DNA of 64,000 bases from Candidatus Iainarchaeum sp. (GTDB taxonomy: Archaea > Iainarchaeota > Iainarchaeia > Iainarchaeales > JAGVWC01): contig JAGVWC010000009.1 of assembly GCA_018304465.1 (NCBI GenBank), forward strand, positions 62,001 to 126,000, written 5' to 3'. How positions within the stretch are numbered: position 1 is the first letter of the stretch; each line of letters starts with the position of its first letter. Positions 38,760 through 49,048 of this stretch are shown piece after piece. The notes beneath the pieces are model-generated. The model was not told where the DNA came from, did no database searches, and worked only from the letters and a program-made list of their open reading frames with translations. Made by a program: the position numbers and the translations under genes.

Positions 38760-39512
38760 ATGAAAATGGAACATTCGTCGATTGAATTTGTGGAATGGAA
38801 CAAGAAAAACCTCGCGGGATACACCTTGATAGAAGGGTTTCCGGGTCTTGGGCTTGTTGGAACGATTGCCGCCAAGTATGTGGTTGAAAAAGGCGGTTTT
38901 GAGGAATTAGGAGTCATTGAATCCGACGGGTTTTCCTCCATTATCCGGGTGCATGACGGCATGCCGGTGTTTCCTTCGCGTATTTACGTGAACGACAAAC
39001 AAAAACTCGTCGTGTTGATTTCGGAACAAATTATTCCCAAACAATTAACCCCGAAATTGGCCAAGAAAACGGTGCAATGGATCAAATCCAAGGGAATCAA
39101 ACGCGCCATTTCGCTTGCGGGCATCAATACCGGTGATCCAAAAGACCAGAATATTTATGGAATCGCGGACAACATTCAGTCCAAGCAAATGCTGGAAAAA
39201 AACGGGGTGCTCATGATCAAGGAAGGAATCACGACCGGTGTTACGGCGTTGATCCTGTTGGAGCTTCAAAAAGAAACTGCGATTGAAGCCATGTCGCTCA
39301 TGGGACCGGTGTCGATTGGCGCGGATTACAAAGCCGCGGCGAAACTCCTTGAAAAACTCAATACCGTGCTTGGATTAAACATCGATGTCAAACCGTTGTT
39401 GGCGGAAGCCAAAAAAACCGAAAGAGAAATCTTGGATCATTTGCAGAAAGTCAAGGAAACCGGCGAAACCATTCAGGAACTCGAAGACAAGACCACGACA
39501 ATGTATGCGTAA
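38760..39512 (+). CDS. PAC2 family (proteasome assembly chaperone-like) protein
   Basis: TLIEGFPGLGLVGTIAAKYVVE, GMPVFPSRIY, GVTALILLELQKE. Confidence 0.9.
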   Translation: MKMEHSSIEFVEWNKKNLAGYTLIEGFPGLGLVGTIAAKYVVEKGGFEELGVIESDGFSSIIRVHDGMPVFPSRIYVNDKQKLVVLISEQIIPKQLTPKLAKKTVQWIKSKGIKRAISLAGINTGDPKDQNIYGIADNIQSKQMLEKNGVLMIKEGITTGVTALILLELQKETAIEAMSLMGPVSIGADYKAAAKLLEKLNTVLGLNIDVKPLLAEAKKTEREILDHLQKVKETGETIQELEDKTTTMYA

Positions 39513-39521
39513 GGCGAAAAA

Positions 39522-40247
39522 ATGGCAAACGCAAGAAGACCCAGTCGACGACGCGGTTCTCCGCAGCATTCCGCGGGAAGCATCGAGGATTATCCGACAG
39601 GAGAAGATCGAAGGGCCAAGCGCACACCGTGGGCCATGGAACCGGAACCCGGCGAATTGACGCCGGCGCAACGGCAGTCGTACGAGAAAATCATAAAGGA
39701 CCGCACGGTTCTCCGGGAGCGAATCAACGATGAATTACGCGAACGCCAGGCCAAGGCGTTTCGTCTGGCCACATGGAGTTCGCCGCTTCGAACCTACGCG
39801 TATCCGGATAACCCGTTTTCCTGGAAAAAATTCAATATTTTCGGGGAAAAATTTGAACGCGTGTGGGGTCCGGCGCGGGCGACCGTTTTTTTGGTATCGC
39901 TTCCGTTTCGTTTGGCGTGGTTTCCGATTTCGTTGGGTTCAAGGTTTGCCGCGCGGGCGATTGCCAAGTATCAGATCACTTCCTCGCATGTAAAGGAACG
40001 GGCGATTGAAGTGGCCAACAGTGAAAAAGTCAGCATGCGAAGAGCAAAGGAAATGGTCAGAGCCAAAGACGCGAAAAGTCGGGAAGACCGAAAATCCACC
40101 GCGTTCCAGGCGGCCATGAAAGCCGATACCTGGACGGAGCAAGGAATCAAGTACGGCGACGCGGTCGAGCAACTGAAAAGGGACAAGTTGCGGAAAATCA
40201 AAACGTTGCGGAACAAAGCCCTTGGCCGAGACAAAAAAACGGCCTGA
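39522..40247 (+). CDS. Hypothetical basic protein with one or two hydrophobic segments
   Basis: 241-aa ORF following PAC2 gene. Confidence 0.55.
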   Translation: MANARRPSRRRGSPQHSAGSIEDYPTGEDRRAKRTPWAMEPEPGELTPAQRQSYEKIIKDRTVLRERINDELRERQAKAFRLATWSSPLRTYAYPDNPFSWKKFNIFGEKFERVWGPARATVFLVSLPFRLAWFPISLGSRFAARAIAKYQITSSHVKERAIEVANSEKVSMRRAKEMVRAKDAKSREDRKSTAFQAAMKADTWTEQGIKYGDAVEQLKRDKLRKIKTLRNKALGRDKKTA

Positions 40248-40252
40248 TTTTT

Positions 40253-43200
40253 TTATTCGAATTCTTTGAATCGAATCGCGATGATGGTTCCGATGAGCGC
40301 GAGCACGAACAATAACAATACCACGGGGTTCGTGGGAAGCGACGGAAGATTGAATCCAAGTCCGTCGTTTCCGCCGACGTTCAGATTCAAAACGTTTCCG
40401 CTGGCTTGACTGGTCACGCGTCCGTCCGCACCGGCTTGGGTTGAGATCCCGTTTTTCTTGAAGGCTTCAAGCAACGGCAGTAATTGGGCGTTTTCGGTAT
40501 ACCACAGGCCTTTGTCCGGATCGTACCAGAACGCGCCGTTTTCGCCTTGGGCGCTGGTCAGGGTTTCGGGTCGGCCGTTATAAGATAAAATCGGTCGGCC
40601 ATTCTCCGAGCTGAAATCAAGCGCGTGTTCTTTTCCGTCCGCGGTCGTGATTTTGACGCCGGTCGGGGTTTGTTCGATGGATTTGATGGGTTGGTCCACG
40701 AGGGTTTCTCCCGTGGCTTTGTCAATGACTTTGAAGTACGGTACACAGGCCCCATTTTCGAGTTTGCTGTACAAAACGAATCGTTTGCTGGGCGTGTCGA
40801 AGATTTTGTAGGGACCCATTTTGTCAAGACTGTCGTTGAACAAACCCGCTTTGTATTGCGAGGTTTCGTTGTTTGAGTTTCCGGTGACGTCGAGGTTTAG
40901 CGCGGGTTCTTCACAACCGGTTTCGGGATTCGGCGAACTGGTTTTGGTGGCTTTGAGGCCCGTTACGTCGTTTTGCGTCAGAATCGCTTTTTCGTTTCGC
41001 TTGAGCCAGACAATGAGTTCGTTGGTTTCGGGTTTGTAAACGATGACGCCGTTTCGGAATTGAATGCTTTGCAGGTGACCCACGTCAGGTGTTCCGCCGA
41101 GGGTCGGCGTCATGATGGCAAACGTGTTCGCGAGTATTTCTACTTTGGCCGAACCGCCTTCCGCGATTTTTCGGGGGTTTCCTTCGGCAACGATGCGTCG
41201 CGCGCCGGGTTCGGGGTGAATATTCGGATGCGTGTCCGTGACAATGGCTTCGGTTGGACCGAATACTTCGGTTAAGTGTTCGGAATTAAGCGGAACTCCG
41301 GTTTGGGCCAGAACGCCGCTTTTGATGCAGTCCAATACTTCGCGATTAAGCACGATCAAGTCGCCTTGGGCGTCCATCAGGAAAATGACTTCGTTGGAGT
41401 TCGCAGGCAAACCGATTTTGGTGAGCGTGTTCGGGTATTCATACGCGGGAATCTGCAGGTTTTCCGCGGGTAAACGGGCGATGTCGGGGTTCGTGATTAC
41501 GTCTTTTCCGTTCACGCGGACTTTTCCGTCTTTGAAATTGTTTTCAATCGTGGTGTTGCCGTCCGAAATGAGTTCTTTTCCTTCGGTTCGGTATTTGGAC
41601 ACGTTGGTTTCCGCGTTGCCCTGGGTCCACAGATAAAACAAGTGCATTCCCGTGAATTGACCCGTGTTGCTTCCTTCGCTGACAATCACGGCTTCCACCA
41701 GGTCTTTGGTTTCCGCGTTTTGCACGAGCGATTCAATGCGGTCGCGCATGTCTTCTGTTGCTTCGCTGGCCCAGGTGCCGGAACCGTCGTTGGTGGGGGG
41801 TTGCGGTAGTCGACCATCAGGCGTGTTGTTTTGCGGATACGTCGTGTCGCGGCCTTGCAGGCTGTCGAGCACGCGGTCGGTTCCGTCTTTGAGGATGTTT
41901 GCGACTTTGTCGGTTCCGAGTTCGCCGTTTGCTTCCTTGCCTTTTTCCTTGTCGGGTGCCGGCGAAAAGAAATGAATGAAATATCCTTCCTGGGCATCCA
42001 CGCAGTCCTGTAGTTGCGGCGCGATGAGTACTTGCTGTACGATGCTGCCCAAAAAACCGGCCCAGGTAAAGAGCATGTAACCGATGTTTTCCCCGAACGC
42101 AAGGGCTCCGCCAATCGATGCGTCACCGGGTAAAAGGCTTCCGATAATTGGAATGTTCGCGTTTAGGGCTTTGACTTTTTCTTCGCAGGTTTCTTTTTTG
42201 CGGATCGCTTCTTCGAGATTGATACCGCCTTCTTCGATGTCACCGGTTTGTCCTTTTAGGTTGGTGTGACGCGTGAAAGCGATCAGGGTTTGTCCGACGT
42301 CTTTTTGGTCGGCGGGCGTGTCTTCAAGAATGAATGTTTGCAACCGGTCTGGAGCCGTGAAATACGGCGCGAAGGTTTTGAGGTTTTTCGTGGACAAGGT
42401 GATGCCGCAGTTGGGACAATCCGAGGGACCGGAAACATACGTGACGAGGTTTCCGGTTTCGCTGCGCATTTCGTTGTTGGTCAAAGACTGGAACAAGTCG
42501 TTGGCGGGATTGTAGCTTTCGGAGAGTTTGTTTAGGACCATTTTCCAGGGAAGTTTGTTCAAAAACAAAACGAAGATGTCGCCTTGGTCGCTTCCTTCGT
42601 TGGCGAAGAATTCGACGAACGCGTCGTTGTAGATCTGGGTCGAGCCCAACGTGATTTCCAGTGTTTTCCACGTATCGGGCAGTTGATAAAGCGACAAGTC
42701 TTCGCTTCCGAATCCGCGTTTGAATCCCCAGAACGCGAACGGGTACGCGGTCCATTTGGCGCCGCCTTTGGGGGAAAGATACGCTTTGATGATCTGGTCT
42801 TCGTATGCCATGGATTGATCCAAAAGACTCGCGTAGTGTTTTCGAAATTGCCAGTTGTGTTCACGCGCCCATTGGAGCATGGTGTCCGAGTTTCGCGACC
42901 AGGCGCCCGTTCTCCAGGAAACACGGGGCCCTAACAGAATGTCGGACATTTCTTGGGCGGATATTTCGCGGACTTTTTCGTAGCCGCCGCCGAACAATTG
43001 CACGTCTCCCGCGGTTTTCTTTATGATATATTTGACGTTTTGCGGCTGGAAGGGAACCATGGTTCCGTCATCGAGTTTGGCGAAAGCGCCCGCGTGCAGT
43101 CCGTGACTGGCAGCGCCTTCAATGTCCGCCCGTCCGACTTGCGCAAGCATGTTTCCTTTCGGAGTAGGCGAATACAGCACGAGTTTGTCGCCGACGTGTT

Positions 43201-44860
43201 CAAGCGTGGTTTTGTAATCCTTCACGTCGCCGGCATCAAAATGGAAGTTACCGCTTTTGTTGAGTTTTTGGAAAATGATATCCGCGAAATCCGAGTCGAC
43301 GGCGGGCTGTACGTATTCTCCGAGCGTGTCTTCGCGTTTGACCGCGTACTTGGCCCAGTTCAAGGATTTGTGGTTTAATACCCATTCCGGAATATCAAGT
43401 CCCGTGACGTCATCGATTTCGTGGTAAATCTGACCCATTTTTCCCGCGGCGCGGATTCGCGCCTGGAGAAACGCGGGGTCAGCGGCTTTGAGTCCTTTGG
43501 TGGCCGCGGCGAGTTCTTGCTGGGCCAATTTGGATTCAAGATCGTACGATTTCGCGATTTTTCGCATATAGGCAATGTAATCATAGACTTTTCCTTTTTG
43601 TTCTTTGGTCGTGTATTTGGGAATCAGTTCCTTTTCGATGACCGGGTTCCATCCGGCGTTGAATCCGCCGCCTTGGATGACGAATTTTTTTTCAGAGATG
43701 ATATTGTCAAACGGCAAGGCTTCTTGCTGGATTCTGCGGTACTGGCGGTTGAGAATGTATCGCGAGTACAGTCCACCAGGTCGCGCGTACAGGCTTTTGA
43801 TGCGTTGCGCCAACGCGGTTTCCCCGATTTTAAAGAATGGTTGGCGGCTTCCGACGTAACCGAAGGCTTTTTTGGCCTGGTTGATCAGAGTGGGTCCGAA
43901 GCTTCCGATGAGCATGTCGGTGGAAATGTAGGCGTTGAATAATTTGTCAAACATGGAATAGGTATTGATGTAACACGCGGCGTTCGTGCAGTTCGAGTTC
44001 ATCGTGGCTTTGAAGGTTCCGGCGAGGATGCTGTTCGGAATCGGATTGCTTTCTTTTCGCTGGGCGATTTTGGCTTCGAGCACGTTGTTGTCTTTGGAGG
44101 CTTCGATGAGTTCGTTTCGCACGTACGCGGCTTCGCCGTCGCTTAATCCCGTGGGTTTGTAGTCTTCGTTGTCGGGTTTGGCAAAACTCCACAAATCGTT
44201 AAAAACGTTTTTGACGTTGGCGACCACACCGGCGCCGCTGTTTCGATAGGAAAGGCTTTGGCCCACGAGTCCGCAGCTGGTGTTGACGTCTTCGCATTTT
44301 CCGACGCGCAGCGTGTCGGTTAATTCGAGTCCGAACGCGAACGCGCCTTTGTTGAATTTGTTCAGACGGTGAACGATTTCCTCGGGATTGATTTTTTGTC
44401 CAGGAACGGTTTGTTTGATGGCGAGTTGTCCTTCCAAGTCCGGCAAAATCAAAGTATTTTGATCGATACTGTCCCGGTCCTTGTTCGGAGGCGTTCCAGA
44501 AGACATTTCTTTTCCGACGAATCCTTTACGCAAGGTTTCGTCCCAAAACCGGTTTCGCTCGCGCGGATCCAGCACGGTACTTGAGCAGGCGAATCCGTCG
44601 CGATTGGGGATTCCGTTTCCCGTCAAGTCGCGGGTATCGATGCGCTCCGTTGAATCGGGATCCGGGTTTACGGGAGAAGCGTTTGGATCGGTTTGGGCCC
44701 AGACCGAAATCGAAAACACGGTGTTTAGGAGCAAAATGATCAGGAACAAAGAATAAAGTTGTTTTTGCGCGCTCACGAAATCCACCGAATGACCGCCCAA
44801 CCGACGGCTACGTAATGAAGTATTTATTAAATTTAATAGTTTCGGAGTAGAAAAAGCCAT
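40253..44860 (-). CDS. Giant (1535 aa) secreted/membrane-anchored protein of unknown family
   Basis: N-terminal hydrophobic signal LYSLFLIILLLNTVFSISVWAQ; C-terminal TM NPVVLLLFVLALIGTIIAIRF; uninterrupted ORF. Confidence 0.8.
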   Translation of the reverse strand: MAFSTPKLLNLINTSLRSRRLGGHSVDFVSAQKQLYSLFLIILLLNTVFSISVWAQTDPNASPVNPDPDSTERIDTRDLTGNGIPNRDGFACSSTVLDPRERNRFWDETLRKGFVGKEMSSGTPPNKDRDSIDQNTLILPDLEGQLAIKQTVPGQKINPEEIVHRLNKFNKGAFAFGLELTDTLRVGKCEDVNTSCGLVGQSLSYRNSGAGVVANVKNVFNDLWSFAKPDNEDYKPTGLSDGEAAYVRNELIEASKDNNVLEAKIAQRKESNPIPNSILAGTFKATMNSNCTNAACYINTYSMFDKLFNAYISTDMLIGSFGPTLINQAKKAFGYVGSRQPFFKIGETALAQRIKSLYARPGGLYSRYILNRQYRRIQQEALPFDNIISEKKFVIQGGGFNAGWNPVIEKELIPKYTTKEQKGKVYDYIAYMRKIAKSYDLESKLAQQELAAATKGLKAADPAFLQARIRAAGKMGQIYHEIDDVTGLDIPEWVLNHKSLNWAKYAVKREDTLGEYVQPAVDSDFADIIFQKLNKSGNFHFDAGDVKDYKTTLEHVGDKLVLYSPTPKGNMLAQVGRADIEGAASHGLHAGAFAKLDDGTMVPFQPQNVKYIIKKTAGDVQLFGGGYEKVREISAQEMSDILLGPRVSWRTGAWSRNSDTMLQWAREHNWQFRKHYASLLDQSMAYEDQIIKAYLSPKGGAKWTAYPFAFWGFKRGFGSEDLSLYQLPDTWKTLEITLGSTQIYNDAFVEFFANEGSDQGDIFVLFLNKLPWKMVLNKLSESYNPANDLFQSLTNNEMRSETGNLVTYVSGPSDCPNCGITLSTKNLKTFAPYFTAPDRLQTFILEDTPADQKDVGQTLIAFTRHTNLKGQTGDIEEGGINLEEAIRKKETCEEKVKALNANIPIIGSLLPGDASIGGALAFGENIGYMLFTWAGFLGSIVQQVLIAPQLQDCVDAQEGYFIHFFSPAPDKEKGKEANGELGTDKVANILKDGTDRVLDSLQGRDTTYPQNNTPDGRLPQPPTNDGSGTWASEATEDMRDRIESLVQNAETKDLVEAVIVSEGSNTGQFTGMHLFYLWTQGNAETNVSKYRTEGKELISDGNTTIENNFKDGKVRVNGKDVITNPDIARLPAENLQIPAYEYPNTLTKIGLPANSNEVIFLMDAQGDLIVLNREVLDCIKSGVLAQTGVPLNSEHLTEVFGPTEAIVTDTHPNIHPEPGARRIVAEGNPRKIAEGGSAKVEILANTFAIMTPTLGGTPDVGHLQSIQFRNGVIVYKPETNELIVWLKRNEKAILTQNDVTGLKATKTSSPNPETGCEEPALNLDVTGNSNNETSQYKAGLFNDSLDKMGPYKIFDTPSKRFVLYSKLENGACVPYFKVIDKATGETLVDQPIKSIEQTPTGVKITTADGKEHALDFSSENGRPILSYNGRPETLTSAQGENGAFWYDPDKGLWYTENAQLLPLLEAFKKNGISTQAGADGRVTSQASGNVLNLNVGGNDGLGFNLPSLPTNPVVLLLFVLALIGTIIAIRFKEFE

Positions 44861-44863
44861 CGT

Positions 44864-45397
44864 TTAGGCGAAATAGATCAAATAAATCGTTCCGGCCACT
44901 ACGTCGATTCCGATCGCGGGAAGCAAAAACAGTACCGCGACAATGCCGACGAAAACGCTTCCGAATACTCCGCCGGCAAACGAAACGATTTTGTTCGGAG
45001 TGCGTTTTTGAACGCTTTCGGAAATTGCCGTGCCGAGGAAAATAAACGGGAGCACCAAGGCGGACAACATGGCGGAAACGATTCCGACGCGGAGTACGGC
45101 CACGATAAACCGCAGTAATTCGTCGATAAACGACGGTCCGAGAGTTTCGGGAACCGCGCCTTGATTAAAATCCGCGCGTCCCAAAAAGAACGGAACGAAA
45201 TACACAAGCATTATTAATACGAAAAATAATATATACGTCGAAAAGACGGTGGCTTTGAGCCAGGAATGATCCTTGCTAAACGAGGCATGAATTTTTTTTC
45301 CGATGAATGCAAGAATGAATACGGGGATTCCTAAAAGAATGGTTTGCCGAACAAGATCCACGAAAGAAAAAACAATATTTTCCAGCAAGCCTGCCAT
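44864..45397 (-). CDS. Multi-TM membrane protein upstream of the giant protein
   Basis: Several hydrophobic helices; stop lies 3 nt from the giant gene's start. Confidence 0.7.
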   Translation of the reverse strand: MAGLLENIVFSFVDLVRQTILLGIPVFILAFIGKKIHASFSKDHSWLKATVFSTYILFFVLIMLVYFVPFFLGRADFNQGAVPETLGPSFIDELLRFIVAVLRVGIVSAMLSALVLPFIFLGTAISESVQKRTPNKIVSFAGGVFGSVFVGIVAVLFLLPAIGIDVVAGTIYLIYFA

Positions 45398-45438
45398 GAA
45401 AGGATGAAGGGAAAAGAACTATAAAAAGGTTGTGTTGA

Positions 45439-46323
45439 ATGGATTGGATTGGTCTTGGAATTTATTCGTACGCGCTGATTGGCGCGATGCCGTCGGGCTA
45501 CTTGACTTTAAAAATTCTTTTTGCCCGCGAGCTTGCCCAGCGTGACGTGATCAAGCGTCTGCAGTGGTCCGCGGTCACCGGAATCGGTTTTACTTTTACG
45601 TGCGGCGTGGTGGCGTACGGAGTGTCGTTTTTCTCGCCGTCCATTCCATTGGTTTCGGCGTTCGTGTACGCGACCTCGCTTGGGTTTTTGGGGCTAACAA
45701 TCGCCGCGGCGATCGCGAACGGGGTTTCGCATCGATCGGAATTCGCGTCAAAAGTTTCGTCCTTGAATCCGATCACGCCCAGTCCGCTTCCGTCGACCAA
45801 TCCCATGCCGGCTTCGTCGCCTTTAAGAAACGTTTCCGAACCGGAACCGATTCCGCTTCCATCCCGGGATGATTCGTTGTCGTTTGAATCCAACCGAAGC
45901 AGGCCGAAAAAAGAGTCTTCGATGCTGGATTCGTCCACTTCGATTCCGACCATGAAAAAAAGTCTTTTTTCCGAAAAAAAACCCGTGTTGCAATCACAGG
46001 AAAAATCCCTTGAAGACGAGTTTGCCAAGCTGACTCAAAAAGTGGAATTGGCGCTCACCGATACCGAAATTGCGCAAAAAAACCAGGCGGTTTCAAAACC
46101 CGTTGCTTCGGAACCCATCCGACCCCCGGTTCAAAAACAGGCGGCTTTCGGCGATTCATGGCAACCCGTAAAACCCAGTTTTGGTTCCACTGCAAAACCT
46201 TCGACGGACATGGATCGATCGCAAAAAGAATTGGATGAACAGGAAGCGGAATTGGAAAAATTAAAACAGGAACTTTCCCGCCGATTCAAATCCGAGGACG
46301 ATAAAAAAGGAGAATCCGCATAG
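45439..46323 (+). CDS. Membrane protein: N-terminal TM helices and long Ser/Pro-rich/coiled-coil tail
   Basis: Three hydrophobic segments in first 100 aa then low-complexity tail. Confidence 0.65.
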   Translation: MDWIGLGIYSYALIGAMPSGYLTLKILFARELAQRDVIKRLQWSAVTGIGFTFTCGVVAYGVSFFSPSIPLVSAFVYATSLGFLGLTIAAAIANGVSHRSEFASKVSSLNPITPSPLPSTNPMPASSPLRNVSEPEPIPLPSRDDSLSFESNRSRPKKESSMLDSSTSIPTMKKSLFSEKKPVLQSQEKSLEDEFAKLTQKVELALTDTEIAQKNQAVSKPVASEPIRPPVQKQAAFGDSWQPVKPSFGSTAKPSTDMDRSQKELDEQEAELEKLKQELSRRFKSEDDKKGESA

Positions 46324-46331
46324 GAGTCAAG

Positions 46332-47054
46332 ATGGCCAACCAAACGCCACGACGATTGCGGCGGTTCGATCGTCAACATCAAAAAGAAGGGCTTGCGGGG
46401 GCACCGACTGATTTTTCTTCGGAAAAAACCGTTTCCGACGAATCCGCCCGACCACCGGGAACACGCGAATCGGAATTACGGTATTGGGACACGCGGGATT
46501 CGAAACTGGACGAATTGAGCCAAAGTCTTTTTGAGCAGCTTGAAAAAGACGCAAGCGAAGAAGGAACTTCCGTGCATGCGCACGCTCATTCGTCGCACGG
46601 AACCGAAAACCAGTTTCCTGCCGCAACGCCGCCCAAGACCGCCGAGAACCCGCCTCAAAAAGAATCGTTTTTGGAAGCGCGGCGCAAACGGCGCGAACAA
46701 GAACCCGTTTCTTCGCCGCCGGTATTGCCCCAAAACACGCCTCCGTCCCAGGGTATTCCCCCCATGGAACCCGTTTCTAAAAACCCGAAAGCCAAAATCG
46801 AAGCGCCGGCGCAAGTAACGCCGCCGGTCAGCGGAATGGATGTGAAGGATTTGTTCGGAAACGAGTCCACGGGCCCCGAAAAAAACGCGGCTGTCGAAGA
46901 CGAGTTGAAGAAACTGGAAAAAGAACTGGGTGCGTCCGAAAGCGGTTCGGAAACGCCTGCCGGGGATTTGGATTTACCCGATTTTTCGGATTTGTCACTT
47001 GAATCCGATTTGGAAAAAGCGAAAAAAGAATCCAAGAAAAAAAAACTGCCTTAA
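46332..47054 (+). CDS. Disordered charged protein
   Basis: Pro/Glu/Lys-rich ORF directly following the previous gene. Confidence 0.5.
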   Translation: MANQTPRRLRRFDRQHQKEGLAGAPTDFSSEKTVSDESARPPGTRESELRYWDTRDSKLDELSQSLFEQLEKDASEEGTSVHAHAHSSHGTENQFPAATPPKTAENPPQKESFLEARRKRREQEPVSSPPVLPQNTPPSQGIPPMEPVSKNPKAKIEAPAQVTPPVSGMDVKDLFGNESTGPEKNAAVEDELKKLEKELGASESGSETPAGDLDLPDFSDLSLESDLEKAKKESKKKKLP

Positions 47055-47881
47055 GGCGTCGCGTGTTTTTCGAATATCTTGTTGGTTTGCGCGCAAGCGC
47101 TCGCGGGAAAATCCGGCACGTCGGCTTCGCAGCAGCGAAGCGGTCCGAACACGTCGTTTGGGGATCCGGCTTGGTCCGGAAAGCTGGCGCTGGGCCACAC
47201 GATCAGATCCGCCTGGACGTTGCGGTATTTCAGGTCGCTTCCGGCTTGCGAAACGAGTAATTGGGAGCGGCCGCTGGTTTTGGATTTGTTCGAGATCGCG
47301 AACAACAAATTGTCCACGTCCGAAATGCTTTGCGGCCGGCAGAAAAAAAACGTGTGCCCCTGGTTTTCCACGATGACGTATCTTGGATCGGAGGCGTATC
47401 GGGGATCGGGATCATGCGTCACCGTGTACGTGCTTTTGTAGAATAAAAAAAACGGAAAGCTGTCCAGCGTGCTCGAACCGGTGGATGCGAGTTGTTCGGG
47501 CGGAATGTAAAAGTAAAACAGGTAGTCGTAGGCGGGCGCAAGCGGGATCATGGCGTTTTGAATGTTGTCGCGAAGCGCGTATGCGGTGCGGGAAAACGAT
47601 TCGTCGTCAAAATAATCTTCCTTGAGTCCGGCAAGCAAAAAATCGTTTTCTTTGGGGTTCGGATTGGTCATGTCGCGCGGAATCGTCGTGTAGAGAATGG
47701 TTTTGAGGGCGCTTGACGTGAATTCCTGGAGTTCTTTTTTTTGGACGTTTCGTTCGAGGTTTTCGCCGTAGAGAACCGAAAACGAGAACAAAAACGCGGA
47801 CAGCGTCGTTGCGATTATGAGAAAGTACATGGCGTCCGTGATCGCGGCTTGTCCTCGCTGTGAAAGCGGAATCAGCGCCAA
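47051..47881 (-). CDS. Pilin-like protein (pilus cluster 2)
   Basis: N-terminal RGQAAITDAMYFLIIATTLSAFLFSF. Confidence 0.65.
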   Translation of the reverse strand: MALIPLSQRGQAAITDAMYFLIIATTLSAFLFSFSVLYGENLERNVQKKELQEFTSSALKTILYTTIPRDMTNPNPKENDFLLAGLKEDYFDDESFSRTAYALRDNIQNAMIPLAPAYDYLFYFYIPPEQLASTGSSTLDSFPFFLFYKSTYTVTHDPDPRYASDPRYVIVENQGHTFFFCRPQSISDVDNLLFAISNKSKTSGRSQLLVSQAGSDLKYRNVQADLIVWPSASFPDQAGSPNDVFGPLRCCEADVPDFPASACAQTNKIFEKHATP

Positions 47882-48381
47882 ACCGTCACCACCAGCATTC
47901 CGGTTTTGACGTCGCCGTCAAGGTTGACGGCCACGGGATACATGACGTTTTCGGGTTGTTGCGCCGCGAGATTGGTGAAAAACAAGGACTGGTCCGAGTT
48001 TTCGCAGAGAAATGGTTGTCCCTCAAATTCGATCATTTCCGCGACGTCTTCCGGTTCGCTGTCTTCGAATAGTTTGATGCGTTTGTAGCCGGAAGAATAA
48101 TCGCCCATGTTGTAAATCGCGGCGCGGAACTTGAAACTCGTGATGTTTAATGTTCTGCAGGCGGTTTCGAATTGGTCGTAATCATTGATGAGGCTGTCGC
48201 CTTTGAGGGTGGAACCGATTTTTAATTTGAGGAGTTTTTGATCGAATTTTTCCTGTCTTAAGTCGAATTGATTAAAGGTAAATCCCAGCGAAGCGAAAAA
48301 AACGAGTAACGCGAACGTGAGCGGGATCAAGGACGGCAAGTCGTCTCCGATGGACCCGAGGTACCCTTTTTTGTTCAGCAA
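47872..48381 (-). CDS. Pilin-like/secreted protein (pilus cluster 2)
   Basis: TTG start overlapping upstream stop; KKGYLGSIGDDLPSLIPLTFALLVFFASLGF. Confidence 0.6.
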   Translation of the reverse strand: MLNKKGYLGSIGDDLPSLIPLTFALLVFFASLGFTFNQFDLRQEKFDQKLLKLKIGSTLKGDSLINDYDQFETACRTLNITSFKFRAAIYNMGDYSSGYKRIKLFEDSEPEDVAEMIEFEGQPFLCENSDQSLFFTNLAAQQPENVMYPVAVNLDGDVKTGMLVVTVWR

Positions 48382-49046
48382 TTGTAAACGCCTCCGAGTC
48401 GCGTGCTTTTGATGCGGGCCACGGCGTAACCGTAATTGGTTTCGCATTGGTGGACGCGGGAACTACATGGAATCACGTACAAGTAGGTTTCGCCGTTATA
48501 GACTTCTTTGACGAGTTTGACCGCGTTTTCGGGCGGGGTCGGAGCCGCGACCGGGTTTAAGGTGACGAAAATGTTTCCAAGCGCGTCCGGCACGGGGATT
48601 TTTAACGCGGTGAGCGGATCTGTTGTTCCGGATCTGGCATCCCATTCGAATATCTGAATGTGCGCGTTCGTGACGATGCGTTGCGCGGATAGCACTTGGT
48701 TGTCTTTTTTGGTTCGGATTGAAAAAATCAGGGCGTTTGCGGGATCCGTTGAAAGGTCGGCCAGCACGTTTTCCTGGCTGTTGATCTGAAACAGGTAATA
48801 CAATTTGTTGCCTCCTTCGCTTCTTCCAAGCGTGTTGATGTACGGCGGCAATGTCAAGGTGACTTCGTGGCAGATGCTTGACGAATTAATGACGCCAAAG
48901 GCGTCTTCGGTGATCTGGGACAAGACGGTGTCGGCTTGTTGTTTTTCAAGGGATTGCGCGAGATAAAAAGCGAAGTAACTTCCGATGGCAAACAAGGCCG
49001 TGACCAAAATGAGCATGTTGAGTTTGGATAAAATGTAGTCGAGCAT
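48375..49046 (-). CDS. Pilin-like/secreted protein (pilus cluster 2)
   Basis: MLDYILSKLNMLILVTALFAIGSYFAFYLAQSL; ATG at 49046. Confidence 0.65.
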   Translation of the reverse strand: MLDYILSKLNMLILVTALFAIGSYFAFYLAQSLEKQQADTVLSQITEDAFGVINSSSICHEVTLTLPPYINTLGRSEGGNKLYYLFQINSQENVLADLSTDPANALIFSIRTKKDNQVLSAQRIVTNAHIQIFEWDARSGTTDPLTALKIPVPDALGNIFVTLNPVAAPTPPENAVKLVKEVYNGETYLYVIPCSSRVHQCETNYGYAVARIKSTRLGGVYNC

Positions 49047-49048
49047 GG

